A stretch of 64,000 nucleotides of DNA from Eggerthella timonensis (GCF_900184265.1 NZ_FXXA01000002.1:1072734-1136733), one strand, 5' to 3'. Positions 36,874 through 46,819 are shown, counted from the stretch's first letter. The notes: generated from the letters alone by a model not told the origin. Made by a program: numbers and translations.

Positions 36874-37040
36874 TCGTGGCCGTTTTCGACGGATATACGT
36901 CGCCGTTCAAAGCATCTCGCGGCTCGGAAAAATGCACCAAGCCGCTGAACTGGTTCTTTGGAAAACGTCTTCCTATGAGCGGCGCGCGTGTTCGGGCGAA
37001 GCCCTTCCGAACGACGGATATCCGTCGAAAACGGCCACGA
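36874..37040. repeat. Long inverted-repeat element D
   Basis: Core arms at 36874-36902 and 37012-37040 (29 nt) match at 28 positions; a slightly longer stem includes GTTC/GAAC with a three-base bulge. The arms contain the self-complementary ACGGATATCCGT-like core, so each arm could also fold alone. The loop is about 109 nt and includes GCATCTCG near its 5' end. It occupies the 420-bp gap between the aminopeptidase and symporter genes; the rest of the gap shows nothing. Confidence 0.82.
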
Positions 37041-37208
37041 CTGGAGGATTTCTCGACACAGGCGCAAAGTTGGCGATGCGCGGGCGCACGCTCTCCGAAG
37101 GGCGCGAAACCGTCAATTGGCCGCGTCGTCGTTTTCCGTTACACTGCTCGCATTGCATATGCGCGCCCGGGCCGCTTGATCCGGGCGCTTTTCGATAAGC
37201 GAGGATTC

Positions 37209-38600
37209 ATGGCTCGAGAAAAATTCGGCTCGCGCTTGGGGTTCATCCTGATCAGCGCTGGCTGCGCCATCGGGTTGGGCAACGTGTGGCGCTTTCCCTA
37301 CATCGTGGGGCAGTACGGCGGCGCGGCCTTCGTGCTGCTCATCATGTTCTTCCTGCTGGTGTTCGCGCTGCCCATCCTCATCATGGAGTTCTCGGTGGGG
37401 CGCGCCAGCCAGAAGGGCATCGCGCGCAGCTACGACACGCTCGAGCCCGCCGGATCGAAGTGGCACCGCTTCAAGTGGATCGCGCTGGGCGGGAACTACC
37501 TGCTCATGATGTTCTACACCGTGGTGACGGGATGGATGCTGGCGTTCATGGTGCGCAGCGCTATGGGCACGTTCGAGGGGCTCGACGCGTCCGGCGTCTC
37601 GGCGGTGTACGACGCGCTGCTGGCGAACCCCGTCGAGTCGGCCGCGTACATGGTCCTCACGGTGGGCATCGGCGTGGCGGTGACGCGCGCGGGCCTGCAA
37701 AAGGGCATCGAGCGCGTGACGAAGGTGATGATGGGTGCGCTGTTCGCCGTGCTCGCCATCCTGTGCGTGCGCGCGGTCACGCTGCCGGGCGCGGGGGAGG
37801 GCCTCGCGTTCTACCTCATGCCCGACTTCGGAAAGCTGTTCGCGAACGGGTGGGGCACGTTCTTCGAGGCCGTGTTCGCGGCGATGGGACAGGCGTTCTT
37901 CATGGTGTCGGTGGGCGTGGGGTCCATGTCCATCTTCGGCAGCTATATCGGCAAGGATCGGCGCCTCACGGGCGAGGCGCTCAGCATCGCGGGGCTCGAC
38001 ACGCTCGTGGCCATCATGGCGGGCCTCGTCATCTTCCCGGCGTGCTTCGCGTTCGGCGTGGAGCCGGGAGCGGGCCCGGGCCTCGTGTTCGTCACGCTGC
38101 CCTCGGTGTTCTCGCACATGCCGTTCGGGCAGCTGTGGGGCGCATTGTTCTTCCTGTTCATGAGCTTTGCGGCGCTGTCCACCGTTATTGCGGTGTTCGA
38201 GAACATCGTGGGCTTCAGCATGGACGAGTGGAACCTGCCGCGCACGAAGGCGTGCCTGGTGAACGGTGTGGCGCTGGCGTTGCTGTCGCTGCCATGCGTG
38301 CTGGGTTTCAACCTGTGGGCCGGCGTGGAGGTGCCGGGCATCGGGAACATCCTCGACATCGAGGACTTCCTCATCTCGAACACGGTGCTGCCCATCGGCA
38401 GCCTCGTGCTGCTGCTGTTCTGCACGTCGAAGCGCGGCTGGGGCTGGAACGCGTTCGTCCGCGAGGCCGACACCGGCAAGGGCATCGGCTTCCCGCATTG
38501 GACGCGCCTGTACGTGCGCTACGTGCTGCCGGGTCTGATCACGGTGGTGTTCGTGGCGGGCTACGTGCCTATTGTGCGAACCTGGTTGGGGATGGGGTAG
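37209..38600 (+). CDS. Neurotransmitter:sodium symporter (NSS/SNF) family transporter
   Basis: 463 residues, about eleven or twelve membrane helices. The N-terminal signature GCAIGLGNVWRFPYIVGQYGG, which shapes the Na+ and substrate site, is intact (residues 17-37). LGGNYLLMMFYTVVTGW and FFMVSVGVGSMSIFGSYI also fit the family. These LeuT/MhsT-like proteins import amino acids such as tryptophan, tyrosine or leucine with Na+. The start is the ATG at 37209; the ribosome site is weak (GCGAGG). It appears to be monocistronic. Confidence 0.93.
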   Translation: MAREKFGSRLGFILISAGCAIGLGNVWRFPYIVGQYGGAAFVLLIMFFLLVFALPILIMEFSVGRASQKGIARSYDTLEPAGSKWHRFKWIALGGNYLLMMFYTVVTGWMLAFMVRSAMGTFEGLDASGVSAVYDALLANPVESAAYMVLTVGIGVAVTRAGLQKGIERVTKVMMGALFAVLAILCVRAVTLPGAGEGLAFYLMPDFGKLFANGWGTFFEAVFAAMGQAFFMVSVGVGSMSIFGSYIGKDRRLTGEALSIAGLDTLVAIMAGLVIFPACFAFGVEPGAGPGLVFVTLPSVFSHMPFGQLWGALFFLFMSFAALSTVIAVFENIVGFSMDEWNLPRTKACLVNGVALALLSLPCVLGFNLWAGVEVPGIGNILDIEDFLISNTVLPIGSLVLLLFCTSKRGWGWNAFVREADTGKGIGFPHWTRLYVRYVLPGLITVVFVAGYVPIVRTWLGMG

Positions 38601-38789
38601 CCGGTAGCATCGGGTAGAAGCGGGTAGACTTGGCGAAACGAGGAAGTTGTTTGCGCCGTGACGGTTGCGTGCGGGCGCTCGCGGATTCGTTCACCCGTTC
38701 TTCCCCGTACGCTCTACATGGTTGCTTCGGTCTGCCGACCGGCCGGTTTGGGCACTGAATTTCTTCGAGAGCGCGTTTTGTGCTCCCTT
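38601..38789. other. Intergenic, nothing recognised
   Basis: Follows the symporter. No hairpin terminator with a T-run or believable reading frame was found before element E. Confidence 0.3.
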
Positions 38790-38970
38790 GTGTAACTTTT
38801 TCGAGGTTGTGGCAGAGGGAAGAATTCTGCACAGCCATGATCAGGGGTTTTGCTGACGGTGGTTTTCCCGATGGAATCTGCAAAACGTCGTGCTAATTAC
38901 GTTTTCTGAAACCGCAGGTCAGAAGGATGTTGTTTTTGAACGCTCTGCCACAACCTCGAAAAAGTCACAC
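38790..38970 (-). repeat. Long inverted-repeat element E
   Basis: Arms at 38790-38817 and 38943-38970 (28 nt) match at 27 positions around a 125-nt loop. Read on the minus strand, the loop carries ATCCTTCTGACCTGCGGTTTC (38905-38926 region) just inside the 5' arm, aligned with the same motif in element A. It lies in the gap between the symporter and IMP dehydrogenase. The rest of that gap (38971-39140) is featureless to me. Confidence 0.85.
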
Positions 38971-39140
38971 GGACCCCTGTTTTCCCGCTTCGTCTGTGCG
39001 GTCAGGTAGGGATTCGGCGCGAAGTGCAATCGTCTGGCGTGCGATACGTCTGCGAGCGCCGGCCTGGCCTGCGGTGCCGGATGGGAGGCGCATATTTTTC
39101 TCCATATTCCCTGGGATTGCTCGCGTGGGCGGGGCTCCCG

Positions 39141-39150
39141 TGGCTATAAT
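39141..39150 (+). promoter_or_regulatory. -10 promoter box of IMP dehydrogenase
   Basis: TGGCTATAAT: a perfect TATAAT (39145-39150) with an upstream TG close to an extended -10, about 92 bp before the start codon. No good -35 is seen. The leader between can fold into GC-rich hairpins around 39182-39210; I could not match it to a known riboswitch. Confidence 0.5.
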
Positions 39151-39241
39151 AGCGGGTAACACCTGAGTAACGGTGGACTTGACGGCGCGGTCGCGTCGCC
39201 GGGCCGCCGGATCACCGCACCGATCGCAGATGGAGGAGTTC

Positions 39242-40762
39242 ATGGCATACTATTTCGACGAGCCGTCCCGTACCTTTAACGAGTACTTGCTTGTCCCCGG
39301 CTATTCGTCGGCCCAGTGCATCCCCGCCGACGTGAGCTTGAAGACGCCGCTCGTGAAGTTCAAGCGTGGCGAAGAAGCCCCTATCTCGTTGAACATCCCC
39401 ATGGTGTCCGCCATCATGCAGTCCGTGTCCGACGACGGCATGGCCATCGCGCTGGCCACCGAGGGTGGCCTGTCGTTCATTTACGGCTCGCAGACCATCG
39501 AGAACCAGGCGGCTATGGTCGCCCGCGTCAAGGACTACAAGGCCGGCTTCGTGACGAGCGACGCGAACCTGTCGCCCGAGATGACGCTCGCCGACGTGGT
39601 GGCCCTCAAGGAAGAGCACGGCCACTCCACGATGCCCGTCACCGCCGACGGCACGCCGCACGGCAAGCTGGTGGGTGTGGTCACCGATCGCGACTACCGC
39701 CTGTCCCGCATGTCCATGGACGCGAAGGTGGCCGACTTCATGACCCCGCGCGAGAAGATGATCGTGGCCCCGGCCGACACCAGCCTCAAGGTTGCCAACG
39801 ACATCATCTGGGACAACAAGCTGAACTCGCTGCCCGTGGTGGACGACGACGATTGCCTCATGTACCTGGTGTTCCGCAAGGACTACGACTCGCACAAGTC
39901 GAACCCCAACGAGATGCTGGACTCCCACAAGCGCTACATGGTGGGTGCGGGCATCAACACGCGCGACTACGCCGAGCGCGTTCCGGCGCTCGTGGAGGCC
40001 GGTGCCGACGTGCTGTGCATCGACAGCTCCGAGGGTTATTCCGACTGGCAGAAGTTCACCATCGAGTGGATTCGCGAGCACTACGGCGACGACGTGAAGG
40101 TGGGCGCGGGCAACGTGGTGGATGCCGAGGGCTTCCGCTTTCTGGCCGATGCGGGCGCCGACTTCATCAAGATCGGCATCGGCGGCGGCTCCATCTGCAT
40201 CACGCGCGAGCAGAAGGGCATCGGCCGCGGCCAGGCCACGGCCACCATCGAGGTGGCGAAGGCCCGTGACGAGTACTTCGAGGAGACGGGCGTCTACATC
40301 CCCATCTGCTCCGACGGCGGCATCGTGTACGACCATCACCTGACGCTGGCCTTGGCCATGGGCGCCGACTTCGTCATGCTGGGCCGCTACTTCGCCCGCT
40401 TCGACGAGAGCCCCACGAACAAGGTGAACATCAACGGCTCCTACATGAAGGAGTACTGGGGCGAAGGCTCCGCGCGTGCCCGCAACTGGCAGCGCTATGA
40501 CCTGGGCGGCGACAAGAAGGGCATGTCGTTCGAGGAGGGCGTGGACAGCTACGTGCCCTACGCTGGCACGCTCAAGGACAACGTCGACCTCACGCTGTCG
40601 AAGGTGAAGTCCACGATGTGCAACTGCGGCGCGCTCACCATCCCCGAGCTGCAGGACAAGGCGAAGCTCACCGTGGTGTCGTCGACGTCCATCGTCGAGG
40701 GCGGTGCCCACGACGTGGTGCTCAAGGACAAGACCCCCTACGTGAGCAGCACCATCCACTAA
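39242..40762 (+). CDS. guaB: IMP dehydrogenase
   Basis: 506 residues, normal for GuaB. The TIM-barrel is split by a pair of CBS domains (about residues 105-225, [21 protein letters not shown] and [15 protein letters not shown]). The catalytic loop [20 protein letters not shown] includes the reactive Cys (near residue 315), and [11 protein letters not shown] and the flap region follow. It oxidises IMP to XMP with NAD+, the first committed step of GTP synthesis. The ATG at 39242 follows GGAGGAG. It is a single gene ending in a strong terminator. Confidence 0.95.
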   Translation: MAYYFDEPSRTFNEYLLVPGYSSAQCIPADVSLKTPLVKFKRGEEAPISLNIPMVSAIMQSVSDDGMAIALATEGGLSFIYGSQTIENQAAMVARVKDYKAGFVTSDANLSPEMTLADVVALKEEHGHSTMPVTADGTPHGKLVGVVTDRDYRLSRMSMDAKVADFMTPREKMIVAPADTSLKVANDIIWDNKLNSLPVVDDDDCLMYLVFRKDYDSHKSNPNEMLDSHKRYMVGAGINTRDYAERVPALVEAGADVLCIDSSEGYSDWQKFTIEWIREHYGDDVKVGAGNVVDAEGFRFLADAGADFIKIGIGGGSICITREQKGIGRGQATATIEVAKARDEYFEETGVYIPICSDGGIVYDHHLTLALAMGADFVMLGRYFARFDESPTNKVNINGSYMKEYWGEGSARARNWQRYDLGGDKKGMSFEEGVDSYVPYAGTLKDNVDLTLSKVKSTMCNCGALTIPELQDKAKLTVVSSTSIVEGGAHDVVLKDKTPYVSSTIH

Positions 40763-40796
40763 GCCGCTCGGCACTCAGCGCGCCAACGTACGTCGA

Positions 40797-40827
40797 AGCG
40801 CCGTCCGCACCCGCGGGCGGCGCTTTT
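40797..40827 (+). terminator. Terminator of guaB
   Basis: GCGCCGTCCGC / GCGGGCGGCGC stem followed by TTTT, 35 bases after the stop. The hairpin sequence is identical to that at 44220. Confidence 0.85.
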
Positions 40828-40927
40828 GCATATAAAAGGAGCGTCGACCTCCGGTGCGAACCCCCATGCTTGCTCTATACTAACGAGCGAATCGCTCAGT
40901 GCTCAAGGCGGATGGGAGGGGTCTTCC

Positions 40928-42160
40928 TTGTCGAATGCTGTGGTTACGATGTCGCATGAGGCTATCTCGGGGAAAACGCGCTTACGCTACATCGCCGGCG
41001 TGGCTTGTTGTTACATTTGGATGGTTCAGTTCTTGTCGAGGTGGCCGTTGGCGTTCGATCTTTCGATGGTATTCGGAGGCTCGCATTATCTTTCGTACTA
41101 CGCCTCATTGTTCCTTTCCTATCTGATTGCCGTCACATTTCTGCGGACTTTCGATGCTTTGTCGCAAAGAGCGCTGCTCGTCTGTTCGCTCGTTGCGGCG
41201 ATGGCAGTTGAAACTGTTTGCGTTGTGTCGCTTTTCGATCTGGACGGTATGGCCAACCTGGTCTTGCTGGTGGGAACGTTGGCTGCGCTTTGCTTCGGCC
41301 AGGTGGTATGCGTGCTTTTGTCCTATCTTGCGCTTACCACGATACCGGGTGTCAAGGATATCGTGGGTATAGCTATCGCGGGTTATTTCGTGTGCATCCC
41401 CTTGTTGTATCTGCTATCGGCATTTTCCGGAGCTATGTTCGTTGTTGCGCTGCTTCCTCCAGCGGCGTTTGTCTGTTTCCGGGGTCGTTACCCGCGACGG
41501 ATGGAACGTGCCGACAGGGACAACTTGAACAGCAACGGGAAACTGAGGTTTTATTGCATGGCGGCCGTGGTGACCATGTCGTTTGTCGTCGGGTTGCTGA
41601 CATCGTTGGAAACGAAGAACTTCTTCAACTTCGAAGCGGTGGCTTCGATGTTTGTTCACACGACGATGATGGTCGTGCTCATGGTATTCATGGTTTTAGC
41701 CGCGAAATCGAAGCTGCTTCCCAGCCTGTCAATCATCCTGATCTCGCATTTGGTGACCAAGACGGTGAACCTTGTGTACTATTACGCGTCGCTGCACGGG
41801 TTCAACGTCGACTCCACCGCCGGCATTTTCCTGTTCGCGATTGGCATTGTTGTGTGCGTCATGGTGTACTTGCTATGCTTCACCAGCTCCTTTGACATGC
41901 TTGCGCTCCGTAGTTCGGACGGGGACAAGCGTTCATTCGATGCCGTCTTCGAAGAGATGTCGTCACGTTATGAGTTGACTCATCGCGAGACCGAAGTCCT
42001 GCGATTGTTGGCAGTCGGCCGTAGTCTTCCTTACGTGCAAAGTGAGCTGTGCATCGCCGAGGGGACGGCGCGCTCGCATGCGCACAATATCTATCGAAAG
42101 CTTGACGTCCATTCTCGCCAAGAGCTTATCGACCTCGTCGAGGCGGGCGGAAAACGCTAA
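40928..42160 (+). CDS. Membrane-embedded LuxR-family transcriptional regulator
   Basis: 410 residues if translation begins at the TTG at 40928, which has GGGAGGGG six bases upstream; the ATG at 40949 lacks a ribosome site. About ten hydrophobic helices fill residues 15-325. The LuxR HTH is YELTHRETEVLRLLAVGRSL through AHNIYRKLDVHSRQELIDL (about 348-405). Unlike the other pairs, it is in tandem with, not divergent from, the flavin reductase 138 bp downstream. Base composition here is AT-richer than the surrounding genes. Confidence 0.82.
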   Translation: MSNAVVTMSHEAISGKTRLRYIAGVACCYIWMVQFLSRWPLAFDLSMVFGGSHYLSYYASLFLSYLIAVTFLRTFDALSQRALLVCSLVAAMAVETVCVVSLFDLDGMANLVLLVGTLAALCFGQVVCVLLSYLALTTIPGVKDIVGIAIAGYFVCIPLLYLLSAFSGAMFVVALLPPAAFVCFRGRYPRRMERADRDNLNSNGKLRFYCMAAVVTMSFVVGLLTSLETKNFFNFEAVASMFVHTTMMVVLMVFMVLAAKSKLLPSLSIILISHLVTKTVNLVYYYASLHGFNVDSTAGIFLFAIGIVVCVMVYLLCFTSSFDMLALRSSDGDKRSFDAVFEEMSSRYELTHRETEVLRLLAVGRSLPYVQSELCIAEGTARSHAHNIYRKLDVHSRQELIDLVEAGGKR

Positions 42161-42173
42161 ATCATACCTTTCG

Positions 42174-42190
42174 TTCGAGTGAATCTCGAA
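42174..42190. promoter_or_regulatory. Inverted repeat upstream of the flavin/FMN reductase
   Basis: TTCGAG-TGAAT-CTCGAA, a 6-bp inverted repeat with a 5-base spacer, just after the LuxR stop codon and 109 bp before the reductase start. Could be an operator or the loop of a weak terminator. Confidence 0.35.
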
Positions 42191-42298
42191 GGTTTCAAAG
42201 GGTTCGTATCATTGTCGGACTTCTCTTGAGCCATCAAGCTTGGAAGGGCGGATGCGCTTCGCTTCCGCTCATGCAAGCAGCGGTCGAAGGAGGAGACC

Positions 42299-44194
42299 AT
42301 GAGGGATGTTTCACGAAGGGGATTTTTGACGGGTGCGGTCGCAATAGGCGCGGGAGCCATGCTTACGACGGTCGGATGTGCCCCCGCGAAAGATGTTAGA
42401 GCAAAGGAGCCATCTGAAGGGGCTCGGGTACTCAAGGGGGCAGCTTCGGGCTTGAAGAGCGAGATCAAGGTGGCGGTCTCGTTGTCCGAAGACGGAGCGC
42501 TCGAAAGCGTCCACGTGCTGGAATCGGGCGATTCGCCGTTCATCTCGCATGCGGCTATCGAGGGCATCACGAGAGCTATGGTGGAGCGGCAATCGCTGAA
42601 CGTTGATGCCGTGTCGGGCGCGACGTGGAGCAGCCAGGGCATCATGGACGCGGCTAAGAACGCGCTCGACGAGGCAGGTGTCGACATATCGCCTTTCATG
42701 GGGGCTCCGACGTCGGAAGTCGTGGCGGGCGACGACGTGGACTGCGACGTGCTGGTGATCGGGGGAGGTGCGGCGGGGCTGTGCGCCGCCTTGGCCGCTC
42801 GTACGGATGAGGTCATGTCTCCCGGAGCCGACAGCGGGTTGAACGTGGTGCTGGTCGAGCAGCTCGGGTACACGGGTGGATGCATTCGCGTATCCGATTG
42901 CATGATCCTCGCGCTGAACGGCACGCGGTACAACGAGGCGGTGGGATCGCAGAGCCCCACGGGCGAGCTCATTGCGTTCACGAAGGAAAACGACGCTCAA
43001 GGATACATGAACGAGATCCTGTTCGCGAAGGTGCTCGATGGAACGGGGCCGGTCACACGCGCTCTCGCTGATCGAGGCCTCTACATGCCCGTGAGCGATG
43101 CGCTCGGAAAGACAGAGCCTGTGTGCGGTCTTCCGTCTGCCTTGTGGACGGTTCGCGACCCGGTGACGGGCGATAATGCCGCCCAGGTGCCGGATGCGAA
43201 CGGCTATGTTCATGGCTCGAATGCGGGCGGTCCGTACCTGGCGCAATCCCTCGAATTCGCGGTCCTCGATGCGAACGTCGATATACGGAAAAGCACGCAG
43301 GTGGAAGAACTGGTCGTCGAGGGTTCGACGGTGACTGGCGTGAAGGTGGTCGACAAGGCGAACCGCCTTGCCTATACGATTCGTCCGAAGCGCATCATTC
43401 TCGCCACCGGCTGTCTCGGAGCTCATGGCGAACGCATGAAAAAGTATGTGCCCAGTGCGGAGGGCGCCGTTCATTTCGGTTGCGCGGGAACGACCGGCGA
43501 CGGCATCGCATGGGTCGAAGATGCGGGCGGTGTCGTGCTCGACGGAAAAGTGCATTACCAGCCTGGCCCTGACGGTCGCGTCGGACATTACGGAAAGACC
43601 GCGATCCTGCAGAACTATGCTCCGTGCGTAATGGTGAACGTCGAGGGCAAGCGTTTCTTCAACGAGGCTGAACGCAGCCGCGCCGTGGCGAACAAAACCT
43701 ATATCGCGCAGCCGGACAATAAGGTGTTCGGCATCGTGAGCGGCAAGGCGGTCGAGCAATTTCAGGACGAGCTGACTTTCGCCTGCAACCGAGGCGTCGC
43801 TTGGAAGGCGGACGATCTGGCCGCGCTCGCCGGGGCGGCGGGTATCGACGCCGACGGATTCGCAACGACCATCGAGGAATACCGAGCCGCGTATCAGGCA
43901 GGCGAGGGGGTCGACTTCGACACGGCGCACGGCGACATGGTGGAGATCGCGGAGAGCGGCCCATACTACGCGTTCCTCATGAGGACGCTGTACAACCTCG
44001 CAGACATCGGCGTCAAGGTGGACGAGTCGTTCGCGCCGATCAGGGAAGACGGAGCTCTCGTATTCGACAACTTGAAGGCGGCGGGTTCGGTGATCGTGTC
44101 GAACTATGGCTTCATGACGGGTGGTTTCTCCCATATGATGGCGCTCGTGTCGGGCACGCTTGTTGGTCACGCCGTTCGAGACGAGTTGCGTTAA
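42299..44194 (+). CDS. Tat-exported flavin reductase with FMN-binding and FAD domains (UrdA/fumarate-reductase-like)
   Basis: 631 residues. A Tat signal (SRRGFLTGAV, residues 5-14) with a Cys in VGCAP is followed by an FMN-binding domain (about 45-130) carrying VSGATWSSQGIMDAAKNAL, whose Thr would take covalent FMN in this family. The FAD domain begins at DCDVLVIGGGAAGLCAALAA (about 149) and ends with NYGFMTGGFSHMMALVSGTL. This FMN-plus-FAD layout matches soluble urocanate and fumarate reductases of anaerobes, in which electrons pass from FMN to FAD to substrate. The substrate is not evident. GGAGGAG precedes the ATG. It is downstream of a membrane LuxR regulator. Confidence 0.88.
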   Translation: MRDVSRRGFLTGAVAIGAGAMLTTVGCAPAKDVRAKEPSEGARVLKGAASGLKSEIKVAVSLSEDGALESVHVLESGDSPFISHAAIEGITRAMVERQSLNVDAVSGATWSSQGIMDAAKNALDEAGVDISPFMGAPTSEVVAGDDVDCDVLVIGGGAAGLCAALAARTDEVMSPGADSGLNVVLVEQLGYTGGCIRVSDCMILALNGTRYNEAVGSQSPTGELIAFTKENDAQGYMNEILFAKVLDGTGPVTRALADRGLYMPVSDALGKTEPVCGLPSALWTVRDPVTGDNAAQVPDANGYVHGSNAGGPYLAQSLEFAVLDANVDIRKSTQVEELVVEGSTVTGVKVVDKANRLAYTIRPKRIILATGCLGAHGERMKKYVPSAEGAVHFGCAGTTGDGIAWVEDAGGVVLDGKVHYQPGPDGRVGHYGKTAILQNYAPCVMVNVEGKRFFNEAERSRAVANKTYIAQPDNKVFGIVSGKAVEQFQDELTFACNRGVAWKADDLAALAGAAGIDADGFATTIEEYRAAYQAGEGVDFDTAHGDMVEIAESGPYYAFLMRTLYNLADIGVKVDESFAPIREDGALVFDNLKAAGSVIVSNYGFMTGGFSHMMALVSGTLVGHAVRDELR

Positions 44195-44219
44195 AAATTT
44201 GGGTCGCATAAGCACCTCG

Positions 44220-44252
44220 AGCGCCGTCCGCACCCGCGGGCGGCGCTTTTTT
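44220..44252 (+). terminator. Terminator of the flavin/FMN reductase
   Basis: Same hairpin as at 40797 (GCGCCGTCCGCACCCGCGGG and the complementary right arm), followed by TTTTTT, 26 bases after the stop. Confidence 0.85.
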
Positions 44253-44364
44253 GCGCACGGGGGAACGGACGGAAACGCTTCGCTTTCGGGAGTGGAGTGG
44301 CGTGATGGTGCGCGGGCCGGGCGCGTAGGATGGAACCATCATGCTGTCGACTTGGAGGACTCCC

Positions 44365-45711
44365 ATGAACCGATTCTGCGCCGTTCGATCCCGCGCTTCG
44401 CGCCTGTTCGCCTGCGTTGCCGCGTCGATGCTGAGCTTGCTGCTGGTGCCGATGACGGCGTTCGCATCCACGCAGATCAGCGTGGAGGGAACATCGTACG
44501 ACAAGGCCGCGTCCGGGCACGGCTCGGGCGGCGGGACGTGGGAGTGGGACGGTGCCGACGCGTTCGGGATGACCGACTACGTGGGCGGCAGGATCACGGC
44601 GAACGGCGCGCTCGACATCACGCTGACCGGCGAGAACGTGATCGACTACGACGCATCACGCGACGGAGGGAACACGGCTCTCGTTACCGGGTACGACGAG
44701 GGCGGCGCGCTCACCGTCGAAGGCGACGGCAGCTTGACCGTTAACGCCACGGCCGGCGAGGGCGACGTGCTGTACGGCGTCTACTCGTACGGCGATCTCG
44801 CAGTGGAGAACACGTCGGTCGAGGTCAACGTGACGTCGGATGGCGACGAGACGTCGGCAGTGGGAACGGCCTCGAGCGGCGCCACCCGTATCGACGGGTC
44901 GTCGGTTTCCGTGTCGGCCCAGGGCCCGGGCGGCTCGATGGGCATGACGGCGAACGAGGGCTTCGAGGCGAACGGCTCGCAGGTGGACGTGCGCGTCGAC
45001 GCGACCGCGGGGTCGCCCGGGTTCGCGAACGGCATCAACACGATAGGGCTTTTCATCGCGAACGGCTCCGAGGTGAACGTCGAGGTGGAGGCGGCGGGCG
45101 ATGCGGCTGGCATCTTCAGCTTCTCGAGCGACCGCTTCGCGATCGCTGACTCCACGGTGCGCGCCACGGCGGCCTCGTCCGAGGGGTTGGGCGTGGGCCT
45201 GCGCGCCGAGAACATGGAAGAGGGCGGCACGGTCAACCTGATCATGCGCCACGCGAACGTGCAAGCGAGCGGCTCAACGGCGGCCATCTGGGCGTACGGC
45301 CAGGTTCCCGGCAGCCGCATCACGCTGGAGCGCAGCTCGGTGGTGGCTCCCGCAGGCGGCGCCCCGCAGGCAATCGAAGTGGAAACGGATAGGTTCAAGA
45401 TGACGTACGGCCAGGTCATTGGAACGGGGGCGGGCACGATCACCTCGCTGGATGATCCGGCCGTCGCGAAGGCCGTGGAGGTGCGGGCCGTCGATCCCAC
45501 GCCTACGCCCACGCCGACGCCCGTGCCGCCGACGCCCCAGCCGTCTCCGACCCCTGCTTCCTCGGGCGGTTCCGGCGCGATCCTACCCGCCACCGGCGAC
45601 GCCGCGCCCGGCGCGCTCGCGCTCGCGGGCGTTCTCGCGGCCGCGCTGGCCGCAGGCGCGCTCCTCGCCGTCAGGACGGTAGCGCGGAGACGCTCGGGTT
45701 CGCTTCGATGA
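44365..45711 (+). CDS. LPATG-anchored surface protein with beta-helix-like repeats
   Basis: 448 residues from the ATG at 44365 (GGAGG upstream). A signal peptide ends near VPMTAFAS. The mature part is rich in G, A, S, T, V and D and shows short beta-strand repeats with NG/DG turns (GGALTVEGDGSLTVNA, NGSQVDVRVDATAGS, NGSEVNVEVEAAGDA), suggesting a right-handed beta-helix like bacterial adhesins. A Pro/Thr linker (PTPTPTPTPVPPTPQPSP) leads to LPATGD, a hydrophobic helix and a basic tail, a complete sorting signal. No sortase gene is in the window. Function is likely adhesion or cell-wall display. The 3' end overlaps the convergent LysR gene by 41 bp. Confidence 0.85.
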   Translation: MNRFCAVRSRASRLFACVAASMLSLLLVPMTAFASTQISVEGTSYDKAASGHGSGGGTWEWDGADAFGMTDYVGGRITANGALDITLTGENVIDYDASRDGGNTALVTGYDEGGALTVEGDGSLTVNATAGEGDVLYGVYSYGDLAVENTSVEVNVTSDGDETSAVGTASSGATRIDGSSVSVSAQGPGGSMGMTANEGFEANGSQVDVRVDATAGSPGFANGINTIGLFIANGSEVNVEVEAAGDAAGIFSFSSDRFAIADSTVRATAASSEGLGVGLRAENMEEGGTVNLIMRHANVQASGSTAAIWAYGQVPGSRITLERSSVVAPAGGAPQAIEVETDRFKMTYGQVIGTGAGTITSLDDPAVAKAVEVRAVDPTPTPTPTPVPPTPQPSPTPASSGGSGAILPATGDAAPGALALAGVLAAALAAGALLAVRTVARRRSGSLR

Positions 45712-46597
45712 TGGCGTGCAGCTCGTCGATGTAGCGCAGCAGCAGGTCGCTCGGGCGGCGCTCGTTGTGCATGATGTAGCCCACCTGCATGGCTTCGTCC
45801 ACATCGAGCGGAATGCTGGCGATGCCCGAGTGCATTTCGGCCGACAGCACGCCGGTTGACAGGGTGTAGCCGTTGTAGCTGGTCAGCAGGTTGGTGAGCG
45901 TGCCGCGATCCGAGATGCGGATGTTGCGCTTGTGCGGCAGGTGGCTGAGCGGCTCTTCGGAGTAGTAGAACGAGTTGGTGGTGCCCTGCTCGAACGAGTA
46001 GCGCGGATAGTCGGCCAGGTCGTCGGGACGCAGCAGCGTGGCGCCCGCCAGCGGGTGGTGCTCGCCCACGAACACGTGCACGCGCGCGTCGAACAGGGGA
46101 GCGTAGGCCACGTCGGCGTCGTCGAACGCCTTCTGCAGCACGCGCCGGTTGAAGTCGTCGGTGTACAGGATGCCCACCTCGCTGCGGAACGTGCGCACGT
46201 CGTCGATGATCTCGGCCGTGGTGCTCTCGCGCAGGATGAACTCGTACTCCTCGCCGACGCATTCCTCCACCACGTTCACGAACGCCTGCACGCTGAACGC
46301 GTAATGCTGCGTGGACACGGCCAGCCGCAGGTGGGTGGAGCCCTTGTCGGCGTAGCGCATCTCCAGCATGTCGGCCTGCTCGATCACCTGGCGCGCGTAG
46401 CCCAGCAGCTCGGTGCCGTCGTTCGTCAGCGTCACGCCGCGGTTGCTGCGCGTGAACACGGTGATGCCCAGTTCCTGCTCCAGCTCCTTGATGGCGGTGG
46501 ACAGGTTCGACTGCGACGCGTACAGGTTTTGCGCCGCCGCGTTGATGGAGCCGTATTCCGCGATGGCGATGAGGTAGCGCAGCTGCTGCAGGGTCAT
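45671..46597 (-). CDS. LysR-family transcriptional regulator
   Basis: 308 residues. The N-terminal winged helix (LRYLIAIAEYGSINAAAQNL, then LSTAIKELEQELGITVFTRS, residues 6-55) is typical. The effector domain (about 92-300) is nearly colinear with the HTH-less protein at 48248, sharing patterns such as QHYxFxVQxF, xxSELGVL/xxSEVGIL and NGYTxxxGxL. It is divergent from the ligase-like gene and probably regulates it through the palindrome at 46679. The inducer is unknown. Confidence 0.92.
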   Translation of the reverse strand: MTLQQLRYLIAIAEYGSINAAAQNLYASQSNLSTAIKELEQELGITVFTRSNRGVTLTNDGTELLGYARQVIEQADMLEMRYADKGSTHLRLAVSTQHYAFSVQAFVNVVEECVGEEYEFILRESTTAEIIDDVRTFRSEVGILYTDDFNRRVLQKAFDDADVAYAPLFDARVHVFVGEHHPLAGATLLRPDDLADYPRYSFEQGTTNSFYYSEEPLSHLPHKRNIRISDRGTLTNLLTSYNGYTLSTGVLSAEMHSGIASIPLDVDEAMQVGYIMHNERRPSDLLLRYIDELHAIIEANPSVSALPS

Positions 46598-46678
46598 GGG
46601 AGGTGCCTTCCGTGCTCGGGCGTCGAATCTTCGGGACGTCGGGCGGTTCGTTCGACGTTCTTTCCGCCATTTTACCCA

Positions 46679-46699
46679 GCTATCTGTTCGATAGATAGC
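46679..46699. promoter_or_regulatory. LysR-type operator candidate
   Basis: GCTATCT-N7-AGATAGC, a perfect inverted repeat with ATC...GAT halves, between the divergent LysR and ligase genes. It fits the T-N11-A style sites bound by LysR regulators. Confidence 0.55.
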
Positions 46700-46803
46700 A
46701 AACCATCAAAACATCGAATGACCCGGGAGGTTGTGTTTCGGCAGCGTTCGTGGTTTCATGCAATACGCTGCATTGCACGCGAAAAGCCCTGATAGCGAAC
46801 GAA

Positions 46804-46819
46804 TGTTTCACGTGAAACA
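46804..46819. other. parS site (ParB binding), perfect
   Basis: Exact TGTTTCACGTGAAACA in the leader of the ligase-like gene. The flanks CGAA...TTC match the site at 15397. Confidence 0.93.

Noticed and set aside
39151-39241. Riboswitch in the guaB leader
   Set aside because: The leader folds into GC-rich hairpins but I could not match any known purine, ppGpp or PRPP aptamer core.
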